A DNA stretch of 64,000 bases, from NCBI RefSeq assembly GCF_000377745.1, contig NZ_KB898706.1, positions 310,001-374,000 of the forward strand. Direction: 5' to 3'. The stretch's first letter is position 1. Every line of letters starts with the position of its first letter. The DNA is from Gilvimarinus chinensis DSM 19667 (GTDB lineage: Bacteria; Pseudomonadota; Gammaproteobacteria; Pseudomonadales; Cellvibrionaceae). The translations under genes and the position numbers were made by a program. The notes below the pieces were generated by a model, which saw only the letters and a program-made list of their open reading frames with translations, searched no databases and was not told the origin of the DNA. Positions 45,548 to 55,792 of the stretch are shown one piece after another.

Positions 45548-47566
45548 ATGAGTTTACAAAAGCTGTTAAGCGATTGTATGGCTGCTTACCACAGCGGGGA
45601 CTTTGCTCGCGCGGAGGCTCTGGCAAAAAAAATTGTGAAAAAGCAGCCCGGCCACCCGGGCGTTAATCAAATACTGGCGTTGTCTCTGTATTCGCAGGGG
45701 CGGTACCTTGTTGCAGCGCCTTGGTTTGATAAGGCAGTAGCTTTATCTAAGGGCCACGCCTCCGCGCTTCTGTCTCGTTCCGCCAATGCATTAGCGCTTG
45801 AGGCCTGGCCGCAAGTTGAGCGTGATGCCAAAGCTGTTTTGTCGCAAAACCCACAGCATTTTGGCGCGTGGATGAATCTTGGTATTGCCTATCGTGAGCA
45901 ACAGCTATGGCAGGCAGCTTACGAGGCTTTTGTTAAAGCGACTGACTTGAACCCAGGCGATGTGAAGTCGCAGCTGGAATTGGCAATATCTGAACGGCAG
46001 CTTGGCTTTGCTGAAAACTCTCGTTCTTTGCCATTACCGCGGGAGGACGCAGAGCTTAGCCTTTGGCCCCGCTGGCTGGTGTTGGTTCGGCTCGAAGCCG
46101 AAAGATCCACAGAAGCCGCCGAGTCTCTTGCAGGAATGCTTGCGGGGCACGGTGAAATAACTGACGCCTTGCTATTGCAGTTGGCGAAGTGCGTAAGACA
46201 GCTAGGGGCGTTAAAACTGGCTATTGAGTTGGCCGAAAAAATCCCCCCGGATTCTGTTGAAGAGTATAAAGAGGCTTTATTGTTATTAGCCTCTGTACAC
46301 CAGGGCCGCGGACAGCCTGAACGCGCAGGTGAGTATTACCGTCAAATACTTTCTGTGGCCCCTGAGTATTGGCAGGCGCACAGCAATTATCTGATTACCC
46401 TCCAGCATGACCCTGCTGTTAGCGCCGAGAACATCGCTCGTGAACACGCAACATGGGTGGATTTACATTTGGCTTCAATTAAGTCAGCCCAGCTAAAGCC
46501 ACGAGCTGTTGCCGATACATTGAACATAGCATGGGTGAGCCCCAGGTTGGCGAGCGGCCCCACTGAAACCTTCTTTGCTGAGGTGCTGGAACGGTTTCCC
46601 CGCAACGGGGTAAAGCACTACCTTTATAAAACTCATGAATACTCCGATCGCAGTACCGAGCGTTTTATCAAAGCGGCAGACGAATATGTGGATGCCAGTA
46701 AGCTCTCTGCAACGCAACTGCAAAAGCGTGCGCGAAAAGACCGAATTGATATCGCTATTGAGCTGTCAGGGCATGGCCCGCACCACAATTTACACGCATT
46801 TGCGCACCGCATTGCACCGCTGCAATTGAGTTGGTTGGATTATTTTCATCCCACAGGGCTGCCGCAAATAGATTGTTTTGTGAGCGATAAGATTTTAGGG
46901 GGGCAAGAGCTGACGCAGTGTATGTACCTCCCTAAGGGGCGTTTGTGTTATTCACCGCCTGCCGACGCCCCCGCTGTGCAGCCGAAGCGCTCAGAGCGAA
47001 CCCGGTTTGGTTGCTTTAATCGAGTGTCTAAACTCAACGACACGGTGTTGCGTGCATGGGCAGACATTATCCGTCGCTGCGAGGGTGCAAGCTTGGATTT
47101 GATCTCTTGGCCGTTTGACTTTCAAGAACAGCGAACCGACTTTTTACGGCGAGCCGAAAACGCGGGTATTGATGTAGGAGCAATCACGTTGTCGGGGACC
47201 AAAAGCCACTCCGACCTATTGTCCGCTTACAATGCCATTGATGTTGTGCTTGACCCCTTTCCTTTTTCTGGGTGTGCAACCAGTTGCGATGCCTTGTGGA
47301 TGGGTACGCCAGTCATCACGCTTTCGGGGGATTCAATGGTTTCAAGGCAAACTCATAGTGTCTTAGAGTACGCGGGGTTGTCCCAGTGGGTTACCCACAG
47401 TACAGGCGACTACATTGAGCTTGCGCTGGAAACTGCCTCTCAGGTTAAGTCCGATGATGAACTGAAAATACGGGTGCACCAATCTTTTGCTGACAGCGTA
47501 TGTCAGCCGGAAGCGTTCGCAAAAGACTTCGAATTACGTGTAAAAGCGCTGCAAAACGGCGAATGA
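45548..47566 (+). CDS. TPR protein with O-GlcNAc-transferase (SPINDLY-like) domain
   Basis: A 672-residue cytosolic protein. TPR repeats run from about residue 1 to 290 (GDFARAEALAKKIVKKQPGH; HFGAWMNLGIAYREQQLWQAA; GRGQPERAGEYYRQILSVAP). From about 325 a GT41-type domain follows, with NIAWVSPRLASGPTETFF, IAIELSGHGPHHNLHAFAHR, LSWLDYFHPTGLPQIDCFVSD, RFGCFNRVSKLND and LDPFPFSGCATSCDALWMGT. It should transfer a sugar from a nucleotide donor to protein Ser/Thr. The target is not evident; no flagellin is nearby. The start at 45548 follows AAAGGGA; an upstream in-frame GTG lacks support. Confidence 0.85.
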   Translation: MSLQKLLSDCMAAYHSGDFARAEALAKKIVKKQPGHPGVNQILALSLYSQGRYLVAAPWFDKAVALSKGHASALLSRSANALALEAWPQVERDAKAVLSQNPQHFGAWMNLGIAYREQQLWQAAYEAFVKATDLNPGDVKSQLELAISERQLGFAENSRSLPLPREDAELSLWPRWLVLVRLEAERSTEAAESLAGMLAGHGEITDALLLQLAKCVRQLGALKLAIELAEKIPPDSVEEYKEALLLLASVHQGRGQPERAGEYYRQILSVAPEYWQAHSNYLITLQHDPAVSAENIAREHATWVDLHLASIKSAQLKPRAVADTLNIAWVSPRLASGPTETFFAEVLERFPRNGVKHYLYKTHEYSDRSTERFIKAADEYVDASKLSATQLQKRARKDRIDIAIELSGHGPHHNLHAFAHRIAPLQLSWLDYFHPTGLPQIDCFVSDKILGGQELTQCMYLPKGRLCYSPPADAPAVQPKRSERTRFGCFNRVSKLNDTVLRAWADIIRRCEGASLDLISWPFDFQEQRTDFLRRAENAGIDVGAITLSGTKSHSDLLSAYNAIDVVLDPFPFSGCATSCDALWMGTPVITLSGDSMVSRQTHSVLEYAGLSQWVTHSTGDYIELALETASQVKSDDELKIRVHQSFADSVCQPEAFAKDFELRVKALQNGE

Positions 47567-47599
47567 TTTGATGGTGGGCTTGTGACGTTTGTTGTGCAT

Positions 47600-48973
47600 T
47601 TATTGTGCGCCTAAACGGTAAACTCCATGAGCCCACTCTTGAACACCAGAACTTTTAAGCTCGCTGACCGAAAATACATACCGATTTGGAGCAAGGTTCG
47701 TCAGCGCCGCTTTTTTTGCTGTTAGGGTGGCACCGGCGAGGTCCAACTCGCTATTGCCCGCCACAATAGCGCGCTCGGCGTTGATGCTGAGGTTGGTAGC
47801 GGTAAGGCTGCTGTGCTCTACTTGAAGGCCAGTGCCTGGGCTTGTGACGCTGACATTCAGCATGTCTACTTGGCTTTGATGAATAAAAATGGACTGAGCC
47901 TGAACCTGCTTTAGCTGAATGTTTTTGCAGCCCACAATGCGCATGGCGGTGTAGACACCGCTGACGGTTTGATTGTTTTGGTTGTTGCAGTGGTACTCAC
48001 CTTTAGAGGCTGGGGTATCTGCTACATGCTGAGACCGCGTGTCTGGGTTTTTCAGAAAGTCTCTTATGAGCGGATAAATTCGTTCAGGGTAGTTGACCGG
48101 CATGTGACCCATCTCAGGAAAAACCTCTAAACGTGAGTTGGGCAGTTGTCCGTTGAGCAGATGGCCTGTACGCAGAGGTGTCACTGGGTCGTCTTTTCCC
48201 CAGATGATAAAACTGGGTACTTGAAGTGATGAAAGGTCGCCAGAATAATTTTCTTGTGTGAGGGCCAGGGCCGCATTGATGGTTGGCTGGCCAGCTAATG
48301 CTCTCGCCCAGGTGTGTTCATCGCTACCTAACAAATCCTCAGGTGTGGGGAGGGCCTCCCAGCGCAATAGCTCCCCACTCACATCACGGATTAATTGGCT
48401 GATATCCACTTGCAGAGATTCGGGCAGCTCCTGCAGTGCCGGTACCATGCCCGACTCTATCGGCAGCGCCGCAGAATGCTGAGCAAAGGTGCTGCGTTCT
48501 AAAACACCGGCGGCACTGATCAGTACAAGGTGTTTTAAATATTCAGGATAGCGAGTGGCGAAACGCAAGGCGACATTGCCACCCATTGAGTGGCCGATAA
48601 GGTCGAAGTGGCTAAGCCCTGCATTGTCTGCCAGTGCTTTGATCATGTTGGCATAGTTCTCAGGGGAGTATTTTCCGGCAGGGGAGTCTGAGCGGCCAAA
48701 GCCGGGCAGGTCGATGGCCAACACCCGGTGCTCTTGGGCAAGTAGTGGGATTAACTGCTGCCAATCGCGCCAGCCTTTTTGCCCTAATCCGTGAATCAGT
48801 AAAATGGTGTTGTCGTTTTCTTTGCCTGCTTCAACCCAAAACACCTTGCTGTCGAACACGGGCTCTGTAGCAAACCCCGAGTGCCAGTCGGGGGGCAGTT
48901 CAGGAGGAGCAGCCTTGGCTTGCATTAGCGGCAATAAAAGTAAAAACGTGGCGAACAATAAAACGTTTAACAA
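47600..48973 (-). CDS. Exported alpha/beta hydrolase with C-terminal beta-helix-like extension
   Basis: A 457-residue protein. A signal-like N-terminus (LLFATFLLLLPLMQAKAA) precedes an alpha/beta-hydrolase domain (about residues 30-310) with oxyanion-hole HGLG, nucleophile in LIGHSMGG, Asp in IWGKDDPVTP and His in EMGHMPV, so the triad is complete. Residues about 325-457 are a separate beta-rich region with helix-like repeats (MLNVSVTSPGTGLQVEHSSL; ERAIVAGNSELDLAGATL) and a few Cys. The TTG start has no clear ribosome-binding site, so the true start is uncertain. Substrate unknown; it could be an esterase or lipase-like enzyme. Confidence 0.78.
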   Translation of the reverse strand: MLNVLLFATFLLLLPLMQAKAAPPELPPDWHSGFATEPVFDSKVFWVEAGKENDNTILLIHGLGQKGWRDWQQLIPLLAQEHRVLAIDLPGFGRSDSPAGKYSPENYANMIKALADNAGLSHFDLIGHSMGGNVALRFATRYPEYLKHLVLISAAGVLERSTFAQHSAALPIESGMVPALQELPESLQVDISQLIRDVSGELLRWEALPTPEDLLGSDEHTWARALAGQPTINAALALTQENYSGDLSSLQVPSFIIWGKDDPVTPLRTGHLLNGQLPNSRLEVFPEMGHMPVNYPERIYPLIRDFLKNPDTRSQHVADTPASKGEYHCNNQNNQTVSGVYTAMRIVGCKNIQLKQVQAQSIFIHQSQVDMLNVSVTSPGTGLQVEHSSLTATNLSINAERAIVAGNSELDLAGATLTAKKAALTNLAPNRYVFSVSELKSSGVQEWAHGVYRLGAQ

Positions 48974-49146
48974 GAGAGGCGTACCGTTGGTTTCAGGGCT
49001 TCTATTGTGGCAGAAAATTGATAATTCAGGCTAGGCTTTGCTGAGGGGTTGAGTGGGCCGTAAACCAGACTTTGTTATTGATTACGGTAGCCTTGGGCTA
49101 AAGTGATTGCGATAATGCAAGCCAAACTCAACCGAGAGAGTGTATT

Positions 49147-50013
49147 TTGAAACTGTTGTTAGCTGATTCACACCATTCACTTGGAGTAGCGCTGGAGCAT
49201 GAGCTTGAGCGTGAGCCCTTTAATGTATTACAGCCTCCCAGCAATGAGTTGAATTGGACGGACCGTGCCGCGGTGATGGAATATATGTCTCACCAGAGAC
49301 CCAATGTGGTGCTCAACAATCTTGGTTGGGGGGACAGTCCGCTTTCAGCCAATACAGCTCTGCTGCCGGTAGCGGCTGAAAATATTGCCAGGGTGTGTGC
49401 CCAACAAAAAATCCCGCTGTTACAGATGTCCAGTTACCGTGTTTTCGGTGATGACAACAAAAGTAAGCACTCTGAAAAAGACGAGCCACAACCCAATAGT
49501 GAGTTGGGAAAAGCCTTCTATCTTGCAGAGCAGAAAGCCTTGGCCGCCGATACCCGGGTGCTGGTGTTGCGTACTAGCTGGGTCATCAGTAGCTACGGGG
49601 ATAACCTGCTCACGCGGCTATTAGATGCTTTGCAGGGCGAGCAGCCCTGGCGGTTAAACCGTCGCTTGCGGGGGGCACCCACAGCCTTGTCTGACTTGGC
49701 GCGTGTCACGGTAGGCATTCTTAAGCAGATTGACAGTGGTGCTGATTGCTGGGGTGTGTACCATTACTGCTCGGGCGACGCTTGTAATGAAGTGGAGTTT
49801 GCTGAACAGCTTTGGGAGGTTCTGTGCCAGCAGGACTACCAAGGTCCAGAGCCGAAGTGGGACCAGGTGGATGAGGCTGCGCTGGAGGTGCCGATCAGCG
49901 CCGTATTGAATAGTTTGCGGGTACGTAACGACTTCGGGGTGCAAACACGGACTTGGCGTACTTACTTATTGCCAATGGTACGCCAGTGGCTGCACGCACA
50001 GCACAACAAATAA
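49147..50013 (+). CDS. RmlD-like NAD(P)-fold protein with degenerate catalytic motifs
   Basis: A 288-residue SDR-fold protein resembling dTDP-4-dehydrorhamnose reductase (RmlD): LQMSSYRVFGDD, RTSWVIS and GVYHYCSGDACNEVEFAEQL are recognisable. The usual glycine-rich TGANGQLG is replaced by LADSHHSLG, and the YxxxK region reads SELGKAFYLAE, lacking Tyr and Lys in register. It may bind a nucleotide or cofactor without catalysing reduction. No other rhamnose genes occur. The TTG start at 49147 is supported by the conserved hydrophobic first strand. It is divergent from the hydrolase and convergent with fabB. Confidence 0.72.
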   Translation: MKLLLADSHHSLGVALEHELEREPFNVLQPPSNELNWTDRAAVMEYMSHQRPNVVLNNLGWGDSPLSANTALLPVAAENIARVCAQQKIPLLQMSSYRVFGDDNKSKHSEKDEPQPNSELGKAFYLAEQKALAADTRVLVLRTSWVISSYGDNLLTRLLDALQGEQPWRLNRRLRGAPTALSDLARVTVGILKQIDSGADCWGVYHYCSGDACNEVEFAEQLWEVLCQQDYQGPEPKWDQVDEAALEVPISAVLNSLRVRNDFGVQTRTWRTYLLPMVRQWLHAQHNK

Positions 50014-50090
50014 ACGCAAGGCTTAGGGTGTAAAGTGGGCTCTCGAATGGTGGCGGCCATCCCTGGCCGCAATAGCGAGCAATCTTTTGC

Positions 50091-51308
50091 TTATTGTTCG
50101 CTGTAACGCTGGAATACCAAACAGGCGTTGGTGCCACCAAAGCCAAAGCTGTTGGACAAAATACGATTAAGCTGCACATTGTCCTGACGTTCACGCACAA
50201 TATTCATTCCATCGGCTTCTGCATCCAACTCATCAACATTCGCCGAGGCGCAGATAAAGTTATTCTCCATCATCAGCAACGAATAAATGGCTTCTTGCAC
50301 GCCTGTGGCACCCAGAGAGTGACCGGTCAAAGACTTGGTTGAGCTGATGGCGGGCACTTTATCGAAAGTGGCGCGAATGGCTTTTAATTCGGCCAGATCG
50401 CCAACCGGAGTACTGGTGCCATGGGAATTAATGTAGTCGATCTCACCGTCTACGGTGGCCATCGCTTGGCGCATGCAGCGCTGTGCGCCTTCGCCAGAGG
50501 GGGCAACCATATCGTAGCCGTCAGAGGTGGCACCATAGCCCACCAATTCACCGTAAATCTTGGCGCCGCGAGCTTTGGCGTGTTCTAACTCTTCGAGTAC
50601 CAGACAGCCGCCACCGCCGGCAATCACAAAGCCGTCTCGGGCCGCATCGTAAGCGCGTGAAGCTTTATCCGGCGAGTCGTTGTACTTGGTGGACAGGGCG
50701 CCCATGGCGTCGAATAAGCAGGATAAAGACCAGTGCTCTTCCTCGCCGCCACCGGCAAACACTACGTCCTGTTTGCCCAGTTGAATCAGCTCCATAGCGT
50801 TTCCGATGCAATGGGCACTGGTGGCACAGGCCGAGGAAATGGTGTAGTTGACGCCCTTAATTTTGAAAGGCGTTGCCAGGCAAGCAGACGTGGTGCTGCC
50901 CATGGTTTGGGTAACGCGGTAGGGGCCAACGCGCTTGAGGCCGCGTTCACGTAAAATGTCGGCCGCTTCTACTAAGTTTTGAGAAGAGGCACCGCCAGAA
51001 CCCATGATAATGCCGGTCCGCTCGTTGGAGACCTGCTCTTCGCTCAGGCCTGCATCGCGAATGGCTTGGTCCATTGAGATATAGGCGTAACCTGCCGCAT
51101 CGCCCATAAAGCGCAATACTTTGCGGTCGATGTGATCTTTCAGGTTGATGTCGACTGAGCCCGACACTTTTGAGCGGAACCCCATCTCTTCATAGCTGGA
51201 ATTGTATGAAATGCCGGATTTGCCCTCGCGCAAGGCGTCGAGAACAGTGGCTTTATCATTACCAAGGCAGGAGACAATGCCCATACCGGTAACTACAACG
51301 CGTTTCAT
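50091..51308 (-). CDS. fabB: Beta-ketoacyl-ACP synthase I
   Basis: A 405-residue condensing enzyme. The catalytic triad is visible: Cys161 in SACATSAH, and His residues in [11 protein letters not shown] and [12 protein letters not shown]. FabB elongates unsaturated acyl-ACP in the anaerobic pathway of unsaturated fatty acid synthesis in the cytosol. It lies 144 bp downstream of fabA in the same direction, the usual gammaproteobacterial pairing. AGAGGTAG precedes the ATG. Confidence 0.96.
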   Translation of the reverse strand: MKRVVVTGMGIVSCLGNDKATVLDALREGKSGISYNSSYEEMGFRSKVSGSVDINLKDHIDRKVLRFMGDAAGYAYISMDQAIRDAGLSEEQVSNERTGIIMGSGGASSQNLVEAADILRERGLKRVGPYRVTQTMGSTTSACLATPFKIKGVNYTISSACATSAHCIGNAMELIQLGKQDVVFAGGGEEEHWSLSCLFDAMGALSTKYNDSPDKASRAYDAARDGFVIAGGGGCLVLEELEHAKARGAKIYGELVGYGATSDGYDMVAPSGEGAQRCMRQAMATVDGEIDYINSHGTSTPVGDLAELKAIRATFDKVPAISSTKSLTGHSLGATGVQEAIYSLLMMENNFICASANVDELDAEADGMNIVRERQDNVQLNRILSNSFGFGGTNACLVFQRYSEQ

Positions 51309-51452
51309 AGGCTACCTCTTTGAATTGCTCAGCCCGCACAGGCGGCATTTAACTCTGCCATTATGACATACCCTGCCATATTTCTGTGGCAGGGGTGTTT
51401 CGACCCGCGGGGGAAAGCATAGTGCCCTAAAAGGGCAGTATTGCCGTTATTA

Positions 51453-51977
51453 TTAAAAGGAGTCGGTGTTGGAAAACAGGCCTACCCGCAAATCTTTGGC
51501 AAAGTAGATATCTTTACCGTCTACGGATACTCGGCCATCGGCGATACCCATAATCAGTTTGCGCTCGATCACTCGCTTTAAATTAATGTGATAGCTCACC
51601 TTTTTCGCGGTGGGTAGAATTTGGCCCGTGAACTTCACTTCGCCACAACCGAGGGCGCGCCCGCGGCCCGGGTTGCCTTTCCAGGCTAAAAAGAAGCCCA
51701 CCAGTTGCCACATGGCGTCCAGGCCCAAGCAACCGGGCATTACCGGGTCGCCAGGGAAATGGCAGTCGAAAAACCACAGGTCGGGGCTGATATCCAGTTC
51801 GGCGACAATTTCGCCCTTGTTATACTCGCCGCCAGTTTCACTGATATGCGCTATGCGGTTAAGCATCAGCATATTGGGAACTGGCAACTGGGCATTGCCC
51901 GGGCCAAACATACGGCCGTGGCCACACTCGAGCAACTCTTCCAAATTGTACGAGCTCTTTTGGACGAATGAAGTCAT
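51453..51977 (-). CDS. fabA: Bifunctional 3-hydroxydecanoyl-ACP dehydratase/isomerase
   Basis: A 174-residue enzyme that introduces the double bond into C10 acyl-ACP. His73 in DCHFPGDP and Asp87 in CLGLDAMWQ match the catalytic pair of E. coli FabA (His70, Asp84). The start at 51977 gives the normal family length; an upstream ATG at 52046 adds a non-conserved extension. It precedes fabB on the same strand, forming the fabAB unit for unsaturated fatty acids. Confidence 0.96.
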   Translation of the reverse strand: MTSFVQKSSYNLEELLECGHGRMFGPGNAQLPVPNMLMLNRIAHISETGGEYNKGEIVAELDISPDLWFFDCHFPGDPVMPGCLGLDAMWQLVGFFLAWKGNPGRGRALGCGEVKFTGQILPTAKKVSYHINLKRVIERKLIMGIADGRVSVDGKDIYFAKDLRVGLFSNTDSF

Positions 51978-52135
51978 AGTTTTAACTCTGGATAAAAATT
52001 CATAGGCGGCAATACCCGACAAACGGTGCAACCCGCAAAGGGGCACATTCTACCGTTTGCCCGGCGCTTGTCCAGTGGTCATAGGCTTGCAGCACTGGCT
52101 TGTGGCGGGTGGCGCTGGCATGAACCAATCAGTGG

Positions 52136-53098
52136 TTAGTGGTTACGGCCCAGAGAAAAGTCGGCGATATCCGCCATGGCTTGGCGATAAGGCGTTGCCG
52201 CTAGTGGCTCTAGTGCTGCGTGGGCTTGTTGTACGGCTTTTTCTGCGGCTTTCAAGGTGTAGTCCATGGCACCTGTGGACTCCACAATAGCCACCACCTC
52301 TTCAAGTTTACTGGCATCACCATTGCTGATGGCATTACGGATGGTGTCACGCTCGGCTGCAGGTGCTCGGCTCATGGCGTAAATGAGTGGCAGGGTGGGT
52401 TTACCCTCGGCCAAATCATCGCCCACGTTTTTGCCCAGAGTCTCGGCGTCGCCCTTGTAGTCCAACGCGTCGTCCACCAGTTGAAACGCAATACCCACTT
52501 GCAAACCGTATTCTTTCAGCGCCTGGCGGGTGGCCTGATCGGCACCGGCAATCACGGCTCCGACCTCACAGGCAGCGGCAAAAAGCACGGCGGTTTTTTT
52601 GTGGATAACGTCAATATAGCCGGCTTCGGATAAATCCGGGTCTTTAGCGTTAATTAACTGCTGCACTTCGCCTTCGGCAATCACGTTGGTGGTGTCCGAC
52701 AAAATAGTCATCACATCCATATTGCCAATGGCCACCATCATTTGAAAAGAACGCGAATATAAAAAATCCCCGACCAGTACGCTTGGGGCATTCCCCCATT
52801 GTGCGTTAGCGGTAGGGCGGCCGCGGCGCAGTGTGGAGGTGTCGACAACATCGTCGTGCAGCAAGGTGGCCGAGTGAATAAACTCGATAATTGCGGCTAA
52901 ATCTAAATGTTGTTTGCCAGAGTAATTCAGCGCGCGCGCGGCCAGTAACACCATCAGCGGGCGCAGTCGTTTGCCGCCGGCCTCAATCAAGTAATGGCCG
53001 ATATTTTCCACCAGCCCTACATCCGAGTGCAGTTGGCGAATAATCAGTTCGTTAACTTGTTCGAAGTCATCGGCGACGACGTTGTGGAAGGGCAGCAT
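52136..53098 (-). CDS. ispB: Octaprenyl diphosphate synthase
   Basis: A 320-residue all-helical trans-prenyltransferase that makes the octaprenyl side chain of ubiquinone. Both aspartate-rich motifs are intact: HDDVVDTSTLRRGRPTAN and QLVDDALDYKG. The start at 53098 has AGGA at proper spacing; the 53155 start is unlikely. In many gammaproteobacteria ispB lies beside rplU-rpmA, but those genes are not adjacent here. A further 37 bases upstream of the window of the gene the ndh gene ends on the same strand. Confidence 0.93.
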   Translation of the reverse strand: MLPFHNVVADDFEQVNELIIRQLHSDVGLVENIGHYLIEAGGKRLRPLMVLLAARALNYSGKQHLDLAAIIEFIHSATLLHDDVVDTSTLRRGRPTANAQWGNAPSVLVGDFLYSRSFQMMVAIGNMDVMTILSDTTNVIAEGEVQQLINAKDPDLSEAGYIDVIHKKTAVLFAAACEVGAVIAGADQATRQALKEYGLQVGIAFQLVDDALDYKGDAETLGKNVGDDLAEGKPTLPLIYAMSRAPAAERDTIRNAISNGDASKLEEVVAIVESTGAMDYTLKAAEKAVQQAHAALEPLAATPYRQAMADIADFSLGRNH

Positions 53099-53200
53099 GT
53101 AGATGTCCTGTAAATTCGGCAGAGCGCATCCTAGCAGAGGGGGGTAGGCTGTCAAGCCGGGCTTGGGTATGCCCGAGCGGTTGGGGCGGCAGGTTACCGG

Positions 53201-53236
53201 ATAAGCCCCTTTTTACGGTTGGCAAAAGGGGCTTAT
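53201..53236. repeat. Perfect 13-bp inverted repeat between ndh and ispB
   Basis: ATAAGCCCCTTTT (53201-53213) pairs perfectly with AAAAGGGGCTTAT (53224-53236) around a 10-nt loop, 50 bases beyond the ndh stop. It has no T-run on either strand, so it is a terminator-like or mRNA-protecting structure for ndh instead of a standard terminator. Confidence 0.8.
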
Positions 53237-53285
53237 GAAAACACTCATAGAAGGTGGAAAGAATCCATGAGTGTCTGTGGGCGAG

Positions 53286-54578
53286 TTAGTGCAGTTTCAG
53301 CTTGGGCTTTAACCAGCGATTAATACTGCCCGATAACATCAGCAGGCCTGTTTTGATGTAGCCGTGTACCGCCAGTTGGTGCATACGGTACAAAGAGATG
53401 TACACGATGCGCGCCAGACGCCCTTCAATAAACAAAGTACCGCGGCTCAGGTTGCCCATTAAGCTGCCCACCGTGGAGTAGTTGGCCAGGGATACCAGTG
53501 AGCCATGGTCTTTGTACTGAAAGACTTTTTTCTTGCCGCCGTCGAGCTGCGCGCGAATGTTGTGATAACAAATGTCCGCCATTTGGTGAGCGGCTTGCGC
53601 TCGGGGTGGGACGCGGCTACCGTCGGTTTGTACGAATTCTGCACAGTCGCCAATAGCGAAAATGTTGGCTTCGCCCTTTACCTGCAAATAGGCGTTTACC
53701 GGCAGCTGGTTAATGCGGTTGGTTTCAATGCCGCCAATGTTCTTTAATACATCCGGCACCTTAACGCCTGCTGCCCAGACCATTAAATCAGCCTCAATTT
53801 TGTTTCCGTCACCGGTTTCTAAGCCGTCTGGCTGAGCGGCGGTAATGCGGGTGTTCAATTTAATGTTGACCCCCAGCTTCGCCAGTTCGCGGCTGGCCGA
53901 GGCAGAAATACGCTCGGGCAAGGCGGGCAGTATGCGTTCACCCGCTTCAATTAATGTGACGTTTAGGTGTTCGTTGTCGACGGCATCAAAGCCGTAGGTG
54001 TGAAACTTGTGTACCGCGTGATGCAGCTCGGCCGACAGCTCCACACCGGTAGCGCCGGCTCCGACAATAGCGATGTTCACCGAGTCGCGCACCCCAGGCA
54101 CCCGCTGAATGCGTAAAAATTTGCCCAGCAGTTTGTTGCGAAAGCGGTGCGCCTGGCCCGGGCCGTCGAGAAAAATACAGTGGTCTTTAACGCCTGGAGT
54201 ATTGAAGTCGTTGGACGATGAGCCCATAGCGAGCACCAGCATGTCGTAGTCGATGCGTGTTTCGGGCAGTAGCTCCTGGCCGTCCTCATCAAACATGGGG
54301 GCCAATATGACCTGATGATTTTCCCGGTCAATATCGGTCATGGTGCCGATGCGAAAATGGAAGTGGTTGGCGAAAGCATGGGCGCGATAACTCACGGCAT
54401 CGACCCCTTCGTCCATGGTGCCTACGGCAATTTCGTGCAGCAGCGGCTTCCATACATGGGTGGTGTTTTTATCAATCAGGGTAATGTGTGCTTTTTCTTT
54501 GCGGCCCAGCTTATTACCGAGCTTGGTAACAAGCTCTAACCCACCGGCCCCGCCGCCAACGACAACAATCTTTTTCAC
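53286..54578 (-). CDS. ndh: Type II NADH dehydrogenase
   Basis: A 430-residue single-subunit NADH:quinone oxidoreductase. The FAD motif [18 protein letters not shown] starts the protein and the NADH motif [17 protein letters not shown] lies mid-protein; [19 protein letters not shown] completes the FAD site. It associates with the inner-membrane surface through its C-terminal region ([18 protein letters not shown]) and transfers electrons to quinone without pumping protons. GTG start at 54578, with AAGGAGA upstream. Confidence 0.94.
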   Translation of the reverse strand: MKKIVVVGGGAGGLELVTKLGNKLGRKEKAHITLIDKNTTHVWKPLLHEIAVGTMDEGVDAVSYRAHAFANHFHFRIGTMTDIDRENHQVILAPMFDEDGQELLPETRIDYDMLVLAMGSSSNDFNTPGVKDHCIFLDGPGQAHRFRNKLLGKFLRIQRVPGVRDSVNIAIVGAGATGVELSAELHHAVHKFHTYGFDAVDNEHLNVTLIEAGERILPALPERISASASRELAKLGVNIKLNTRITAAQPDGLETGDGNKIEADLMVWAAGVKVPDVLKNIGGIETNRINQLPVNAYLQVKGEANIFAIGDCAEFVQTDGSRVPPRAQAAHQMADICYHNIRAQLDGGKKKVFQYKDHGSLVSLANYSTVGSLMGNLSRGTLFIEGRLARIVYISLYRMHQLAVHGYIKTGLLMLSGSINRWLKPKLKLH

Positions 54579-54664
54579 GTGTGACTTTCTCCTTTTTTGC
54601 AAGGGATTGCCTTGCAGTGGCTATGGGCTTTTGGCCCGTATTGTTTTGGTAGTTGTGTTCAGCT

Positions 54665-55648
54665 TTACACCTTAAGCCAGGTGCCTGCTTGCGCGCTGGC
54701 AATAATTTTGTCCAGCACTTTCATATTATTGACCCCATCACTCAACGGGGTGGGCACCGCTTTGTTGTGCAGTATGGCATCGCAAAAGTGATCGGCCATA
54801 GCGCGGTATTGGTTGGCGGGCGCGAGGGTGATGGTCTCGCTGTTGCCGCCGCGGCGCACAATAATCTCAGCTTCGCTATCGGCTGTTGGGTTAAATGGCA
54901 GTGGGATGTAAATATAGCCCGCTTCGCCACACAATTTAGCCCATTGGCCGGGCTCGGTTTTGGTCGAGCAGCTAAAACTGGCGGTACCCGCCTCAAACTC
55001 CATAATGGCTGAGGTAATGGCGTCCACCTCGTAGTCCATAAAGTTCATGTGGCCGCATACGCGGTTTGGCTCGGCGTTGTAAATAAAACGCGCCAGAGAG
55101 ATCCCGTAGCAGCCAATGTCCATCAGCGCGCCCCCGCCCATATCGGCGCTGTTGCGAATGTTGCTGGCGTCGCGATTGTTGTAGGAAAACTCACATTGAA
55201 TGTTGCGCACCGGACCAATGGTGTTTTGGCACAACTCGCGAATTTGCTGCCACTGGGGGTGAAAGCGGTACATAAACGCTTCCATCACTTTCAAGTCTGC
55301 AAACTTGGTGCTCGCCTCTAGCAGTGTCTGGGCGTCAGCGGCATCCAGCCCCATGGGTTTTTCCACCAGCACATGTTTGCCTGCTTCCATGGCTTTAATA
55401 GACCAGGGCACGTGCAAATGATTGGGTAAAGGGTTGTAGATGGCATCAATGTTCGGGTCGGCCAGCAGCGCCTCATAACTGCCGTGGGCGCGTTCTATAT
55501 CCAGCTCGGCAGCAACGCGTTGTGCCTGATCTTCACTGCGTGAGCAAATGGCAACAACCTCGCCTAGGGACGAGCTCTGAATGGCGGGAATGACGTGATT
55601 GCGGGCGATTTTGGCGGTGCTGAGCACGCCCCAGCGAATTTTGGCCAT
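54665..55648 (-). CDS. Gfo/Idh/MocA-family oxidoreductase
   Basis: A 327-residue NAD(P)-dependent sugar-type dehydrogenase. A Rossmann fold opens with IRWGVLSTAKIARNHVIPAI, then the conserved EKP motif in GKHVLVEKPMGLDAADA and a C-terminal beta-sheet domain follow. Family members oxidise or reduce sugars, inositols or related polyols; the substrate is not readable. The start at 55648 has GAGGAGA upstream. It lies 86 bp from ndh but there is no functional link evident. Confidence 0.88.
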   Translation of the reverse strand: MAKIRWGVLSTAKIARNHVIPAIQSSSLGEVVAICSRSEDQAQRVAAELDIERAHGSYEALLADPNIDAIYNPLPNHLHVPWSIKAMEAGKHVLVEKPMGLDAADAQTLLEASTKFADLKVMEAFMYRFHPQWQQIRELCQNTIGPVRNIQCEFSYNNRDASNIRNSADMGGGALMDIGCYGISLARFIYNAEPNRVCGHMNFMDYEVDAITSAIMEFEAGTASFSCSTKTEPGQWAKLCGEAGYIYIPLPFNPTADSEAEIIVRRGGNSETITLAPANQYRAMADHFCDAILHNKAVPTPLSDGVNNMKVLDKIIASAQAGTWLKV

Positions 55649-55792
55649 AGTCTCCTCAATGGTGGTGGAGTGGGAATGGCCACAGTATACGCCCTTGAGT
55701 GAGCCCAAACTATGTGGATAACTTTGTGCTTGTGTTAAAGAATGGTCAAGACTGATGTGGGGCAGCCCGTGAGATAAAGGCGGGCGTGTGAA

